A DNA stretch of 29,776 nt from positions 1-29,776 of the IMG/VR virus record IMGVR_UViG_3300008267_000244. One strand, 5' to 3'. The translations under genes were made by a program, and so were the position numbers. Positions within the stretch are counted from its first letter, which is position 1. Every line of letters begins with the position of its first letter. This DNA is from a virus. Under the pieces are notes generated by a model, which did not search any database, was not told the origin of the DNA, and was given only the letters and a program-made list of their open reading frames with translations. Positions 7,302 through 14,171 of this stretch are shown here, piece by piece.

Positions 7302-7572
7302 AGAATTGTATTTATTAAAAGTTCCTTTTGCTGTTGTAATATCAGAGGAAATTCATGGTACGTGTTTTAGTATCGTTTATCGCAGAATTGGAATACAATC
7401 AAGGCAGTTATCAAATGACGAACGCAAATATTTTAATTCTATAAAAGAACACGGACGTAAAATCAACTACGGTTACGAGGGAATTATATATGAGTATTTT
7501 AACTTTAAAGCAAGGCTTGATATTAAAGTAAGACACCAATTTATTGAAGGATTAAATTACGGAAGAAAATGA
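7285..7572 (+). CDS. Early protein, 95 residues, unknown function
   Basis: A soluble alpha/beta-looking protein: an N-terminal helix (MENLIKELYLLK), a strand pair (FAVVISEEIHGTCFSIVYRR) and a basic C-terminal half with IIYEYFNFKARLDIKVRHQF. No motif recognised. It overlaps the small membrane protein upstream and is coupled to the basic 44-residue gene downstream through ATGA at 7569. Confidence 0.6.
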   Translation: MENLIKELYLLKVPFAVVISEEIHGTCFSIVYRRIGIQSRQLSNDERKYFNSIKEHGRKINYGYEGIIYEYFNFKARLDIKVRHQFIEGLNYGRK

Positions 7573-7703
7573 AAAAACGAATGAAGAAACGCAGAAACCT
7601 AACAAGGTTTAGACACCAACCTTTAATGGTAAGGAATTTAAGAGTAGAAAAATACTGGAAAAGAAAATTAATAAAAATTTGGATAAACAACGAGTTTGAT
7701 TAA
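7569..7703 (+). CDS. Highly basic 44-residue protein
   Basis: Coupled to the preceding gene by ATGA. About 18 of 44 residues are Lys or Arg (MKKRMKKRRNLTRFRHQP at the N-terminus), with two Trp near the C-terminus. The charge suggests nucleic-acid or ribosome binding, as in small phage takeover proteins; this is inference from composition. Its last codons overlap the promoter element TTTG at 7695 for the structured RNA downstream. Confidence 0.55.
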   Translation: MKKRMKKRRNLTRFRHQPLMVRNLRVEKYWKRKLIKIWINNEFD

Positions 7704-7722
7704 AAAATAATTATTATATTTG
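7695..7722 (+). promoter_or_regulatory. Promoter for the structured RNA, Bacteroidota type
   Basis: TTTG at 7695-7698, 16 bases, then TATATTTG at 7715-7722, a perfect match to TAnnTTTG. The expected start of transcription is about 5-8 bases downstream, close to 7727-7730, exactly where the hairpin RNA begins. Confidence 0.75.
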
Positions 7723-7726
7723 TAAA

Positions 7727-7820
7727 CAGTTCGGCTTCACACTATAGAACTGAAAAGAAGTTATTAAGCCTCTTAATGAATTTGGATGTGAAGCCCCAAA
7801 GGATTTAAGGGGTTTTTTTT
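7727..7820 (+). ncRNA. Structured leader or small RNA with loop that can pair with the terminator arm
   Basis: About 94 bases with three hairpin elements. Stem 1: CAGTTC (7727-7732) with GAACTG (7747-7752), 14-base loop. Stem 2: ATTAAG (7763-7768) with CTTAAT (7772-7777), loop CCT. Stem 3: GGCTTCACA in loop 1 (7733-7741) is the exact complement of TGTGAAGCC (7787-7795), which would form a 9-bp pseudoknot. The last bases of that segment are also the 5' arm of the terminator AAGCCCC (7791-7797) with GGGGTTT (7809-7815). Pseudoknot and terminator are therefore mutually exclusive. It may be an attenuator for the genes from 7865, or a free small RNA. No known class fits. A 10-codon frame starts at 7776. 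Confidence 0.6.
7791..7820 (+). terminator. Terminator of the structured RNA
   Basis: AAGCCCC pairs with GGGGTTT (four G:C, one G:U, two A:U; 11-base loop), followed by the rest of an 8-base T run at 7813-7820. The 5' arm overlaps the partner of the upstream loop, see 7727-7820. Confidence 0.7.
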
Positions 7821-7864
7821 ATGTTTAAAAGTTTACTGGTTTTCTGAAAACCTTTACAACCAAA

Positions 7865-8077
7865 ATGGTACAAATTATTTTTTATGGTTCTGAAAAATCA
7901 GAAACAACCGACCACGAATTAAGATGTTTTTGTAATACAAAGCAAGAAATTTTTATTGGGATAAAAGAAGAAGCAGCTCCTGAAATTTGGATTGCTTTAG
8001 ATAAAAAAACCGCAATAAGATTTAGTAAAGAATTACGTAAAGAAATAGCACTGATAGAAGATGAGAAAAACATTTAA
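7865..8077 (+). CDS. Small early protein, 70 residues, unknown function
   Basis: First gene behind the structured RNA. A 6-bp hairpin (GGTTTT 7838-7843 with AAAACC 7847-7852) lies in the leader close to its ATG. The product reads as two strand pairs and a C-terminal helix (KKTAIRFSKELRKEIALIED), with a CFCN at about residue 20. It overlaps the replication protein gene by 17 bases and may be coupled to it. No family recognised. Confidence 0.6.
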   Translation: MVQIIFYGSEKSETTDHELRCFCNTKQEIFIGIKEEAAPEIWIALDKKTAIRFSKELRKEIALIEDEKNI

Positions 8078-8672
8078 CTTTTATCGTAGCTATTGGGATG
8101 TAGCAAACGAATTAAACGACAAGGATCGTTTAGCATTTTACGATGCGTTAATGAAACGACAATTTACTGGAGTTGAAACTGATTTAGAAGGCATGGTTAA
8201 ATTCGCTTATCTTTCTCAAAAACATTCTATTGATAGACAAATTGAAGGTTATGAAAACAAAACTAAAGAGCCTTTACAAGACCCTACCGAAGGGGGTAAG
8301 CAAGGGGGTGTTGAAGCCCCTACGGTACAATTAAAAGAGAAAGAGAAAGAGAAAGAAGAATATACTAAAGTTCCTTTTCAGGAACGTGTAAATAAATTTT
8401 TAAATTGGTTTAATGCTGAATTTGTAAAACACGGAAAACCTCAAGCTAAATTTAGAACCTTAAACAACCAAACAGAAAATAATTTAAAAAAGTTATTGGA
8501 TAAATACACTACTGATGAATGGAGTTTAGCTTTTGAAAATATGATTAATAACGTTTGGGTAATTGAAAATAAAAATGCAACACCTGATCATTTTTTAAGA
8601 CTTGCTAATTTTGAAAAATACCTAAATGAAAATAGACCAAAAGAAAATAATTTTAAATTCGCATGGCAATGA
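8061..8672 (+). CDS. DUF6291-like replication protein (replisome organiser candidate)
   Basis: A 203-residue protein. Residues 1-65 (FNFYRSYWDVANELNDKDRL, then AFYDALMKRQF and FAYLSQKHSIDRQIEGY) match my memory of the DUF6291 domain found in phages just upstream of helicases. A low-complexity Lys/Glu linker (about 93-100) and a helical C-terminal half (VNKFLNWFNAEF to ENRPKE) follow, like DnaD-type replisome organisers that bring the helicase to the origin. The linker DNA (8286-8326) is unusually GC-rich and can form a hairpin. It is directly upstream of the helicase, with the stop in an ATGA junction. The domain call is fairly sure, the function inferred. Confidence 0.7.
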   Translation: MRKTFNFYRSYWDVANELNDKDRLAFYDALMKRQFTGVETDLEGMVKFAYLSQKHSIDRQIEGYENKTKEPLQDPTEGGKQGGVEAPTVQLKEKEKEKEEYTKVPFQERVNKFLNWFNAEFVKHGKPQAKFRTLNNQTENNLKKLLDKYTTDEWSLAFENMINNVWVIENKNATPDHFLRLANFEKYLNENRPKENNFKFAWQ

Positions 8673-9688
8673 TAGAAGGATTTAAAATAACAGAACAAGG
8701 TGATGTAGTAAGTAAGCTATATAAACACCGAGATAATTACCATAACAAAGGAAAGTATTTAGGCTTTGTTGAACTTCATAAATACTATTCAATGAGTTTA
8801 GGCAACTGTACTGATTGGACTGGATTTCCTCAAAGTGGAAAAACCCAGGTTTTAATGGAATGTTTAATTAATACTTCAAAGTTTTATGGTTGGAAACATT
8901 TAGTTTATTTTCCTGATGTTGGTAATACAACTGAAATTGTAGCGGATTTAATTCAGAAAAAGACGGGTAAAAGTTTTGATCCAAACGCAGAAAATGTAAT
9001 TACAGATTTAGAAATTACAATGGGAATGGAATGGGTATTAAACCATTTTAATATCATAACACGAAAAGACACAAAAGGAAAAATAACACCTAAGGAATTT
9101 TGGGAATGGGCTGTTGAATTAAAGTACGAAAAAGAATTACATACAGCTTCAATCGATAGCTGGAAAGATTTAAACCACGATTATGCAACGTATGGAGGAT
9201 ACGCACAATATTTAGAATATATTTTACCTTTGAGAAATTATTTAGCAGAAGAAAACAATTTACATTTTCACACAATTATACACCCTAAGTTGACTGAAAA
9301 AGAAAACGGAAAAAGAAACCCACCAAGTCCATACGATTTAAAGGGTGGTAGTGAATGGTATAATTCAGGAAAGTGCATGATAACAGTACACCGTGAAAAT
9401 CATGAATATAATGAAGCAGATATTATATTTCATAAAATAAAACCACGTTCAAATGGTGAAGTAGGTAATTTAAAAATAAAATTTGATAAAGCAACTTTAT
9501 GTTATTATTTTGATAGTTTAGAAAATAATAGATTTGTAAAAGTTTTTGCAAGTGAAGAAAAACAAGAAATTAAACCTAAACAACCCGAACAAATAATAGA
9601 TAAAGACGGACAATCAGCCTTAAATTGGGGTGGTGGTTTAATGTCAGCAAGTGAAAAGATTAGATTAGCAAACGAAAATCCATTTTAA
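8669..9688 (+). CDS. RecA-fold replicative helicase-like ATPase
   Basis: A 339-residue protein, start taken at the ATGA junction; an ATG two codons upstream (8663) is an alternative. It has Walker A GFPQSGKT near residue 53 and a Walker-B-like ASIDSW. A HTIIHPKLTEKENGKRNPPS segment leads to PYDLKGGSEWYNSGKCMITV, the pattern of DnaB/Twinkle-type phage helicases around their sensor and arginine-finger strands. Unlike DnaB, it lacks a large N-terminal primase-interacting domain, so a partner such as the protein encoded upstream (8061) may recruit it. I saw no separate primase or DNA polymerase gene, so replication must rely on the host for both. Confidence 0.75.
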   Translation: MIEGFKITEQGDVVSKLYKHRDNYHNKGKYLGFVELHKYYSMSLGNCTDWTGFPQSGKTQVLMECLINTSKFYGWKHLVYFPDVGNTTEIVADLIQKKTGKSFDPNAENVITDLEITMGMEWVLNHFNIITRKDTKGKITPKEFWEWAVELKYEKELHTASIDSWKDLNHDYATYGGYAQYLEYILPLRNYLAEENNLHFHTIIHPKLTEKENGKRNPPSPYDLKGGSEWYNSGKCMITVHRENHEYNEADIIFHKIKPRSNGEVGNLKIKFDKATLCYYFDSLENNRFVKVFASEEKQEIKPKQPEQIIDKDGQSALNWGGGLMSASEKIRLANENPF

Positions 9689-9689
9689 T

Positions 9690-9983
9690 ATGAGCCTTGA
9701 ATTAATAAAACGCAAGTCAGGAATGAACACGCTTTATTGGAGATTAAAGTACAGTCTTGACGAAATACAAGAGAAACACCCTGAAAGATTGGACATAATT
9801 TGTCCAATGGAAGAAAGCATGAAAGAAGTAGCTGCAGTTGTTGAATATTTAACGCATTGTGAAAAGGTTTATCAAGCTACGGAAAGACGAAGCCACAAGT
9901 TAGAATTAGAAAACTTACAGCTAAAACAAGAAAACAGAAGTTTAAGTGAACATTTAAAAACCTTAATTAGTGGTGAGATATGA
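9690..9983 (+). CDS. Coiled-coil protein, unknown function
   Basis: A 97-residue protein that begins one base after the helicase stop. Its second half is a predicted coiled coil rich in Leu, Glu, Lys and Gln (RRSHKLELENLQLKQENRSL), so it probably forms a dimer or binds a helical partner. The N-terminal half is helical as well, with a single CPMEES turn. It sits between helicase and methyltransferase and is coupled to the latter by ATGA; a helicase loader or accessory role is a guess. Confidence 0.6.
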   Translation: MSLELIKRKSGMNTLYWRLKYSLDEIQEKHPERLDIICPMEESMKEVAAVVEYLTHCEKVYQATERRSHKLELENLQLKQENRSLSEHLKTLISGEI

Positions 9984-10654
9984 AAAAATATAGAATACTT
10001 AATTTATACGCTTGTTTAGGTGGAAATCGTTACAAGTGGGATGAGGTAGCTGACAATTTAGAAATAACAGCCGTAGAGTTAGACCCGGAAGCCGCACGTT
10101 TATATCAAGAGCGATTCCCGAATGACAAAGTAATAGTTGCAGACGCACACCAATATTTATTAGAACATTACAAAGAGTTCGATTTTATTTGGAGTTCACC
10201 TCCTTGTCCTACTCATTCAAGAGCCAGATATTGGAATAGTTCAAATTATGATACTACAACAGAACCCGTTTACCCAGATATGAAATTATATGAAGAAATT
10301 TTATTTTTACAGCATTATTTTAAGCACGGTAAATTTGTAGTTGAAAATGTAATTCCATATTACGAACCTTTAATTCACGCACAAAAAAGAGGAAGACATT
10401 TATACTGGACAAACTTTAATTTACCGAATGATTTAAACGATAGAAGGTTTGCAATTAGCCAAGCAAAAGACGAATTAAAAGGGTTATGTAAATTTCATGA
10501 TTATGATTTTAAAAAATATAACGGAACACAATTAGTAGTTAAAATGGCTCGTAACTTAGTAGATTATGAAGCAGGAAAAACAATACTTGAAACAGCTTTA
10601 AATATATTTAGAAAGTCAGATGTAAATCAATTATCAATACTTGATGAACTATGA
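9980..10654 (+). CDS. C5-cytosine DNA methyltransferase, short form
   Basis: A 224-residue protein. Motif I is ILNLYACLGGNRYKW (residues 6-20). The catalytic PC motif is in WSSPPCPTHSRAR (71-83, Cys76). ENV (122-124) is motif VI, whose Glu activates the cytosine. Usual enzymes of this class have 300-450 residues, with a target-recognition domain and a C-terminal motif X that I cannot find here; the C-terminal 90 residues are short and helical. The adenosylmethionine-binding loop has ACLGG instead of the common AGxGG. Probably a solitary phage methyltransferase that marks phage DNA against restriction; no nuclease partner is encoded beside it. Confidence 0.8.
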   Translation: MKKYRILNLYACLGGNRYKWDEVADNLEITAVELDPEAARLYQERFPNDKVIVADAHQYLLEHYKEFDFIWSSPPCPTHSRARYWNSSNYDTTTEPVYPDMKLYEEILFLQHYFKHGKFVVENVIPYYEPLIHAQKRGRHLYWTNFNLPNDLNDRRFAISQAKDELKGLCKFHDYDFKKYNGTQLVVKMARNLVDYEAGKTILETALNIFRKSDVNQLSILDEL

Positions 10655-11181
10655 AAACACGAAAATGTAAATATTGCCGTCAACAATTCCAACCATACAC
10701 AACTCTACAAAAAAACTGCTTTGAACCAGATTGTGTAACAGCATGGATACAAGAAACAAAAGAAAAGAATTGGAAAAAGAAAAAAGCTAAGTTAAAAATG
10801 GATTTAATGACAATCCAGGACTACATAAAATTAGCACAGCAAGTATTTAACAAGTGGATAAACCTACGAGATAAAGGATTACCTTGTATAAGCTGCGGTA
10901 AGCCAATTAACGGACGTGTAAACGCTTCGCATTACTTCAATGCTAATAATCATTGGAATGTTCGTTTTAATGAATTTAACGTACATTCATCTTGCATTAC
11001 GTGCAACCAATATTTAAGCGGTAATTTAATCGAGTACAGAAGTAGATTAATTAACAAAATAGGAATTGAACAATTAACACTTTTGGAGCTGGAGGCTAAT
11101 AAAACACGGAAGTTTACAATAGAAGAATTAAAGCAAATAATTAACACCTATAAATTAAAGATTAAACAACATGAATTATAA
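10651..11181 (+). CDS. ninG: NinG/Rap-like recombination protein
   Basis: A 176-residue protein. Cys6, Cys9, Cys23 and Cys28 form an N-terminal zinc-finger-like site (KCKYC...C...C). A helical region with IKLAQQVFNKWINLRDKGLP follows. Then comes an HNH-like second site: CISC (79-82), ASHYF (92-96), and an FNEFNVHSSCITCNQYLSGN block (106-125). This is the layout of lambda NinG (Rap), a structure-specific nuclease that cuts recombination intermediates. It is coupled to the methyltransferase by ATGA and stands in the same early block as the ERF/exonuclease pair, so it fits the resolution step of phage recombination. Confidence 0.85.
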   Translation: MKTRKCKYCRQQFQPYTTLQKNCFEPDCVTAWIQETKEKNWKKKKAKLKMDLMTIQDYIKLAQQVFNKWINLRDKGLPCISCGKPINGRVNASHYFNANNHWNVRFNEFNVHSSCITCNQYLSGNLIEYRSRLINKIGIEQLTLLELEANKTRKFTIEELKQIINTYKLKIKQHEL

Positions 11182-11356
11182 ATACATTTCAAAGATTTAT
11201 GTAAAGCACCCAAAAATGCTGTACACATATTTTATCATAAAAGCACCTAAGACTAAAAAATATCTTAAGTGTTTTCGTAAAGAAAAAGATGCTATTGAAT
11301 ATTTACACCAATACGCAAAGGAAAATAATATTAACGAATTTAATTTATTAAAATGA
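11171..11356 (+). CDS. Small basic protein, 61 residues, unknown function
   Basis: Overlaps ninG by 11 bases and the next gene by 4 (ATGA). The product is rich in Tyr and Lys, with strands at the N-terminus (YKYISKIYVKHPKMLYTYFI) and a C-terminal helix (EKDAIEYLHQYAKEN). No family recognised. Confidence 0.55.
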   Translation: MNYKYISKIYVKHPKMLYTYFIIKAPKTKKYLKCFRKEKDAIEYLHQYAKENNINEFNLLK

Positions 11357-11712
11357 TTACAGGATTTGAAACATACACCCATGAGTTGACTAATGAAGAA
11401 CTTGAAATCTTACCTTTGGTGATGCACGGATTTAGGCACTACAAAAAGACGAACCCAATAAAGGCAGAGTTGATTGTATCTCGAATGAATGTATTTCTAC
11501 ATGAACACGGATATAAAATTAAAATGAGTGGGCCCAGATTACGCAAAATGGTTAACTACATTCGCACAAATGGACTCATGCCGCTAATTGCGACCTCACA
11601 AGGATATTTTACAACTGATTGCAAGGTAACTATCCAAGAACAAATAACAAGCCTTCAAGAACGCGCAAATTCAATTGAGAGATGTGCGCAAGGATTAAAG
11701 AAATTTCTGTAA
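11353..11712 (+). CDS. Putative winged-helix DNA-binding protein
   Basis: A 119-residue protein. The central segment (GPRLRKMVNYIRTNGLMPLI, then ATSQGYF) looks like the recognition helix and wing of a winged-helix domain. The last 25 residues form an amphipathic helix (TSLQERANSIERCAQGLKKF) that may dimerise it. Proteins of this pattern are familiar from replication regions of phages of Bacteroidota. It is the last gene before promoter B, so a role in controlling early transcription or replication start is plausible but inferred. Confidence 0.55.
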   Translation: MITGFETYTHELTNEELEILPLVMHGFRHYKKTNPIKAELIVSRMNVFLHEHGYKIKMSGPRLRKMVNYIRTNGLMPLIATSQGYFTTDCKVTIQEQITSLQERANSIERCAQGLKKFL

Positions 11713-11727
11713 TTTTTTTTTGAAGTA

Positions 11728-11757
11728 TTGTTATATTAAAAATTATTATTAAATTTG
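11728..11757 (+). promoter_or_regulatory. Promoter B (recombination genes), Bacteroidota type
   Basis: TTG at 11728-11730, 19 bases, then TAAATTTG at 11750-11757, matching TAnnTTTG. The leader then carries AAATTAAACAAAG (11761-11773), 5 bases before the ATG at 11779, the box shared with promoters A and C. Confidence 0.8.
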
Positions 11758-11778
11758 TAGAAATTAAACAAAGTAATT

Positions 11779-12300
11779 ATGAAACATTTATTTAAAAGTC
11801 TGGCAGCGTTCCAGCAAGAGGTGAAGGTAATTCACAAAGCAACTCAAGGTTACGGATATTCTTATTCGGATTTACCAAAGATATTTAGCGAGATTAATCC
11901 ATTGTTACAAAAACACGGATTAGGCTTTACGCAACTAATCAATTCAAAAGACGGATTGAACTATCTTAAAACTGTTTTATTTCATATTGAAAGCGGAGAA
12001 ATGATAGACTCTGAAACATTGATACCTTACGTACAATTAAAAGGCATGAATGACTATCAGTCTTTTGGATCAGGTGTTACGTATTTTCGTAGATACTGTT
12101 TGAGCTCAATTCTTGGATTAGTAACTGACAAAGACACGGACGCCTCAGGTGAACAGATTAAACCAAAGAAACCAAAGATTGAAAACGATAGGCTTATGAA
12201 AGCTATTGCAGCGGTTAAAGCTGGTAATTATGAATTGGCTGATATACCGTTGAACTTTGATTTAACTGATGAGCAAATAGAAATACTTGGAAAGGTATGA
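11779..12300 (+). CDS. ERF-family single-strand annealing protein
   Basis: A 173-residue protein. The ERF signature is plain: GYGYSYSDLPKIFSEINPLL (24-43), KHGLGFTQ (45-52), and MNDYQSFGSGVTYFRRYCLS followed by SILGLVTDKDTDASG. Members coat single-stranded DNA and anneal complementary strands, the Beta-like half of a two-component phage recombinase. The partner exonuclease follows in an ATGA overlap. The C-terminal 45 residues are a Lys-rich linker and helix. It has its own promoter and the shared A-rich leader box, suggesting strong early expression. Confidence 0.92.
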   Translation: MKHLFKSLAAFQQEVKVIHKATQGYGYSYSDLPKIFSEINPLLQKHGLGFTQLINSKDGLNYLKTVLFHIESGEMIDSETLIPYVQLKGMNDYQSFGSGVTYFRRYCLSSILGLVTDKDTDASGEQIKPKKPKIENDRLMKAIAAVKAGNYELADIPLNFDLTDEQIEILGKV

Positions 12301-12971
12301 AAGTAAGATGTTCACAAATAGGAAAGATTATGACGAACCCCCGTACCAAGGGGGAGAGTCTTTCTCAAACTGCTAAAAGTTATTTACTTGAGTTAGCTAT
12401 TGAAGAAAAATACGGTATTCAAAAGGAGTTTTGGAGTCGATATACAGACAAAGGGAACCAAGTAGAAGACGAATCAATTAAATTAGTTGAAAAGGTTTTA
12501 GACTTGGGCTTTATGTACAAGAATGATGAGTTACTCGAAAATGACTGGGTAACAGGAACTCCCGACATAAACACGGATGTACTGATTGACGTAAAAAGTT
12601 CTTGGGATGCGTTTACATTCTTTGAAAAAGTAGTAGAAGACGAACTAAAAAACAAAGATTACTACTACCAGCTTCAAGGATATATGTGGTTAACTAACAA
12701 ACAAGAAGCTTATTTATGTTATTGTTTAGTAGATACACCTTTACAAATAGTAGAAGACGAAATAAGAAGGGAACATTGGAAGAATAATCTAATAGACGAA
12801 AACGACGATTTAAGAGCATTTGTAGAAGCTAAACATAGTTACAGTCATATCGATATACAAAAGCGTGTTAAAACGCACGTAATTAAGCGAGATGATAAAG
12901 TAATCGAAGCTATCAAAACACGAATTGAAGAATGTAGAGAATATTATAACCAAATAATTAATGAATTATGA
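12297..12971 (+). CDS. PD-(D/E)XK exonuclease (lambda Exo/YqaJ type)
   Basis: A 224-residue protein, start at the ATGA overlap with the annealing gene. It begins VRCSQIGKIMTNPRTKGESL, the helix seen at the start of phage recombination exonucleases. Metal site: GTPD (87-90, Asp90) and IDVKSSW (Asp98, Lys100), with Glu57 (QVEDES) as the likely upstream acid. YYYQLQGYMWL (122-132) carries the conserved Gln of the family. It would chew one strand from a double-strand end to make the substrate for the annealing protein upstream. The C-terminal third is helical and acidic. Confidence 0.88.
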   Translation: MKVRCSQIGKIMTNPRTKGESLSQTAKSYLLELAIEEKYGIQKEFWSRYTDKGNQVEDESIKLVEKVLDLGFMYKNDELLENDWVTGTPDINTDVLIDVKSSWDAFTFFEKVVEDELKNKDYYYQLQGYMWLTNKQEAYLCYCLVDTPLQIVEDEIRREHWKNNLIDENDDLRAFVEAKHSYSHIDIQKRVKTHVIKRDDKVIEAIKTRIEECREYYNQIINEL

Positions 12972-13765
12972 AAAACACAATTAAAAGAAAAGGGGTTACT
13001 GAAAAATATTTAAAGTTTTTAAATGTTTTAAAAAATGAATTAAACAATAATTCAATTAAAGAACCGCATTATATGATGGTTAAGTATAATGTGTCAACTC
13101 ATTGGATATCATTTTTGCAAAAAAATAATATTATATATAAAGATGAAAATTATAACTATAAATGGAATGATAAAATACCTATTTCAACAAAGATAGTTGA
13201 TGAATTTAGAAATAATGTAAAAGAAAAACAAATTAAATATAAAGAAAAATTAAAAACGGAATATATGCAACCTAAATTAGATTTTAATGTTTCAAGTGTT
13301 GAAATACCTAAAAATAGAAGGTCATGGGAAAGCAGAGCAACAACTGAAAAATGGTTACATAATCTTTTTTTTATTAAAAATGAATTAGATAATATAGAAT
13401 ATTATAAACTTATAGATTTAAAAAGTTCATTACCTAATTCGAAGTCTTGGCAAGCATTTTTAATTAGAAATAATATAATATATAAGAAAAATACAGGGCG
13501 TTATGTTTGGAGTGATAAAATTCCAATTACTTATAAACTAATTGAAGCATATAGAAAAGAGCAGCGAATTAATAATTATAGACAAAAAATAATAAATAAA
13601 CAATTAGAAACACAACCTAAATTAAAATTTGACATGAGAGATATAGAGATTCCAACAGAAATAAAAGTTCAAGAATCAATAAACAAATTTACTCAACAAA
13701 ATGAATATGGAGTTATTCGTAAATTATTGAAATTGGTATGGAGATTTTTAAAATGGTTATGGTAA
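12968..13765 (+). CDS. Protein with two copies of an unrecognised ~105-residue domain
   Basis: A 265-residue basic protein, coupled by ATGA to the exonuclease gene. Residues about 12-117 and 127-233 are repeats of each other. Each begins EKxL, contains NNIIYK, then WxDKIPI, a K-[IL]-[IV]-[DE] helix start, and ends PKLxF followed by x-E-I-P. Each repeat may be a small winged-helix-like unit (a 'NNIIYK ... YxW' hairpin between helices). The C-terminus is an aromatic amphipathic segment (LLKLVWRFLKWLW). The gene is even more AT-rich than its neighbours. I do not recognise the family; its linkage to the recombination pair suggests DNA binding. Confidence 0.65.
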   Translation: MKNTIKRKGVTEKYLKFLNVLKNELNNNSIKEPHYMMVKYNVSTHWISFLQKNNIIYKDENYNYKWNDKIPISTKIVDEFRNNVKEKQIKYKEKLKTEYMQPKLDFNVSSVEIPKNRRSWESRATTEKWLHNLFFIKNELDNIEYYKLIDLKSSLPNSKSWQAFLIRNNIIYKKNTGRYVWSDKIPITYKLIEAYRKEQRINNYRQKIINKQLETQPKLKFDMRDIEIPTEIKVQESINKFTQQNEYGVIRKLLKLVWRFLKWLW

Positions 13766-13932
13766 AATTAAAAGTTATGAACCCAGAGATTAACCAAGAA
13801 ATTCAAGATTTAAAAAAAGAACTAAAAGAATTAAAGCAATTAATAAAAGCTTTAACAATAGCAACTGATGAAGGAGTAATATTAAATGCAGATTCTTTAA
13901 TAATTAAAATGTTAAAATTAAAAACAAAATAA
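13759..13932 (+). CDS. Small coiled-coil protein
   Basis: Start taken at the ATG that overlaps the upstream TAA; an in-frame ATG at 13738 would add 7 residues. The 57-residue product holds a leucine-zipper-like helix (EINQEIQDLKKELKELKQLI) and a second amphipathic helix. It probably dimerises. No family recognised. Confidence 0.55.
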   Translation: MVKLKVMNPEINQEIQDLKKELKELKQLIKALTIATDEGVILNADSLIIKMLKLKTK

Positions 13933-13934
13933 AA

Positions 13935-14171
13935 ATGGAAAACAAATTCGACAATTCAGGAGCATTATTCACTAATGACAAAAAAACTAAGGAAACTCAT
14001 CCAGACATGAACGGAAAAATTACGATTAACGGTAGAGAATTTTACATAAGTGCATGGAGAAAACAATCAAAAGACGGAAAAGGATTCTTAAGTTTATCTA
14101 TAAAACCTGTTGACGGTGTTAAAACAGTACAATCTAATCAAAGTTTAGACGACTTTTTAAACAATTTCTAA
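13935..14171 (+). CDS. Small protein of SSB/DUF736-like appearance
   Basis: A 78-residue protein beginning MENKFDNSGALFTNDKKTKE, then HPDMNGKITINGREFYISAW and a Gly/Lys turn followed by FLSLSIKP. This pattern (NSG.LF.N, a HPD, a short beta-barrel with an aromatic strand) is common in small phage proteins that accompany recombination or replication genes. It resembles half of a single-stranded DNA-binding OB fold. There is no other SSB candidate in the genome, so an SSB-like role is reasonable but unproven. Confidence 0.55.
   Translation: MENKFDNSGALFTNDKKTKETHPDMNGKITINGREFYISAWRKQSKDGKGFLSLSIKPVDGVKTVQSNQSLDDFLNNF

Noticed and set aside
7727-7765. preQ1-I riboswitch
   Set aside because: Hairpin plus A-rich tail looks similar in size, but the conserved loop residues and the tail pseudoknot into the loop are not there; the loop pairs with a segment 45 bases downstream instead.
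8330-8360. Microsatellite-like GAGAAA repeat in the replication gene
   Set aside because: It encodes a Lys/Glu linker in frame and is too short and imperfect to be a repeat element or array.
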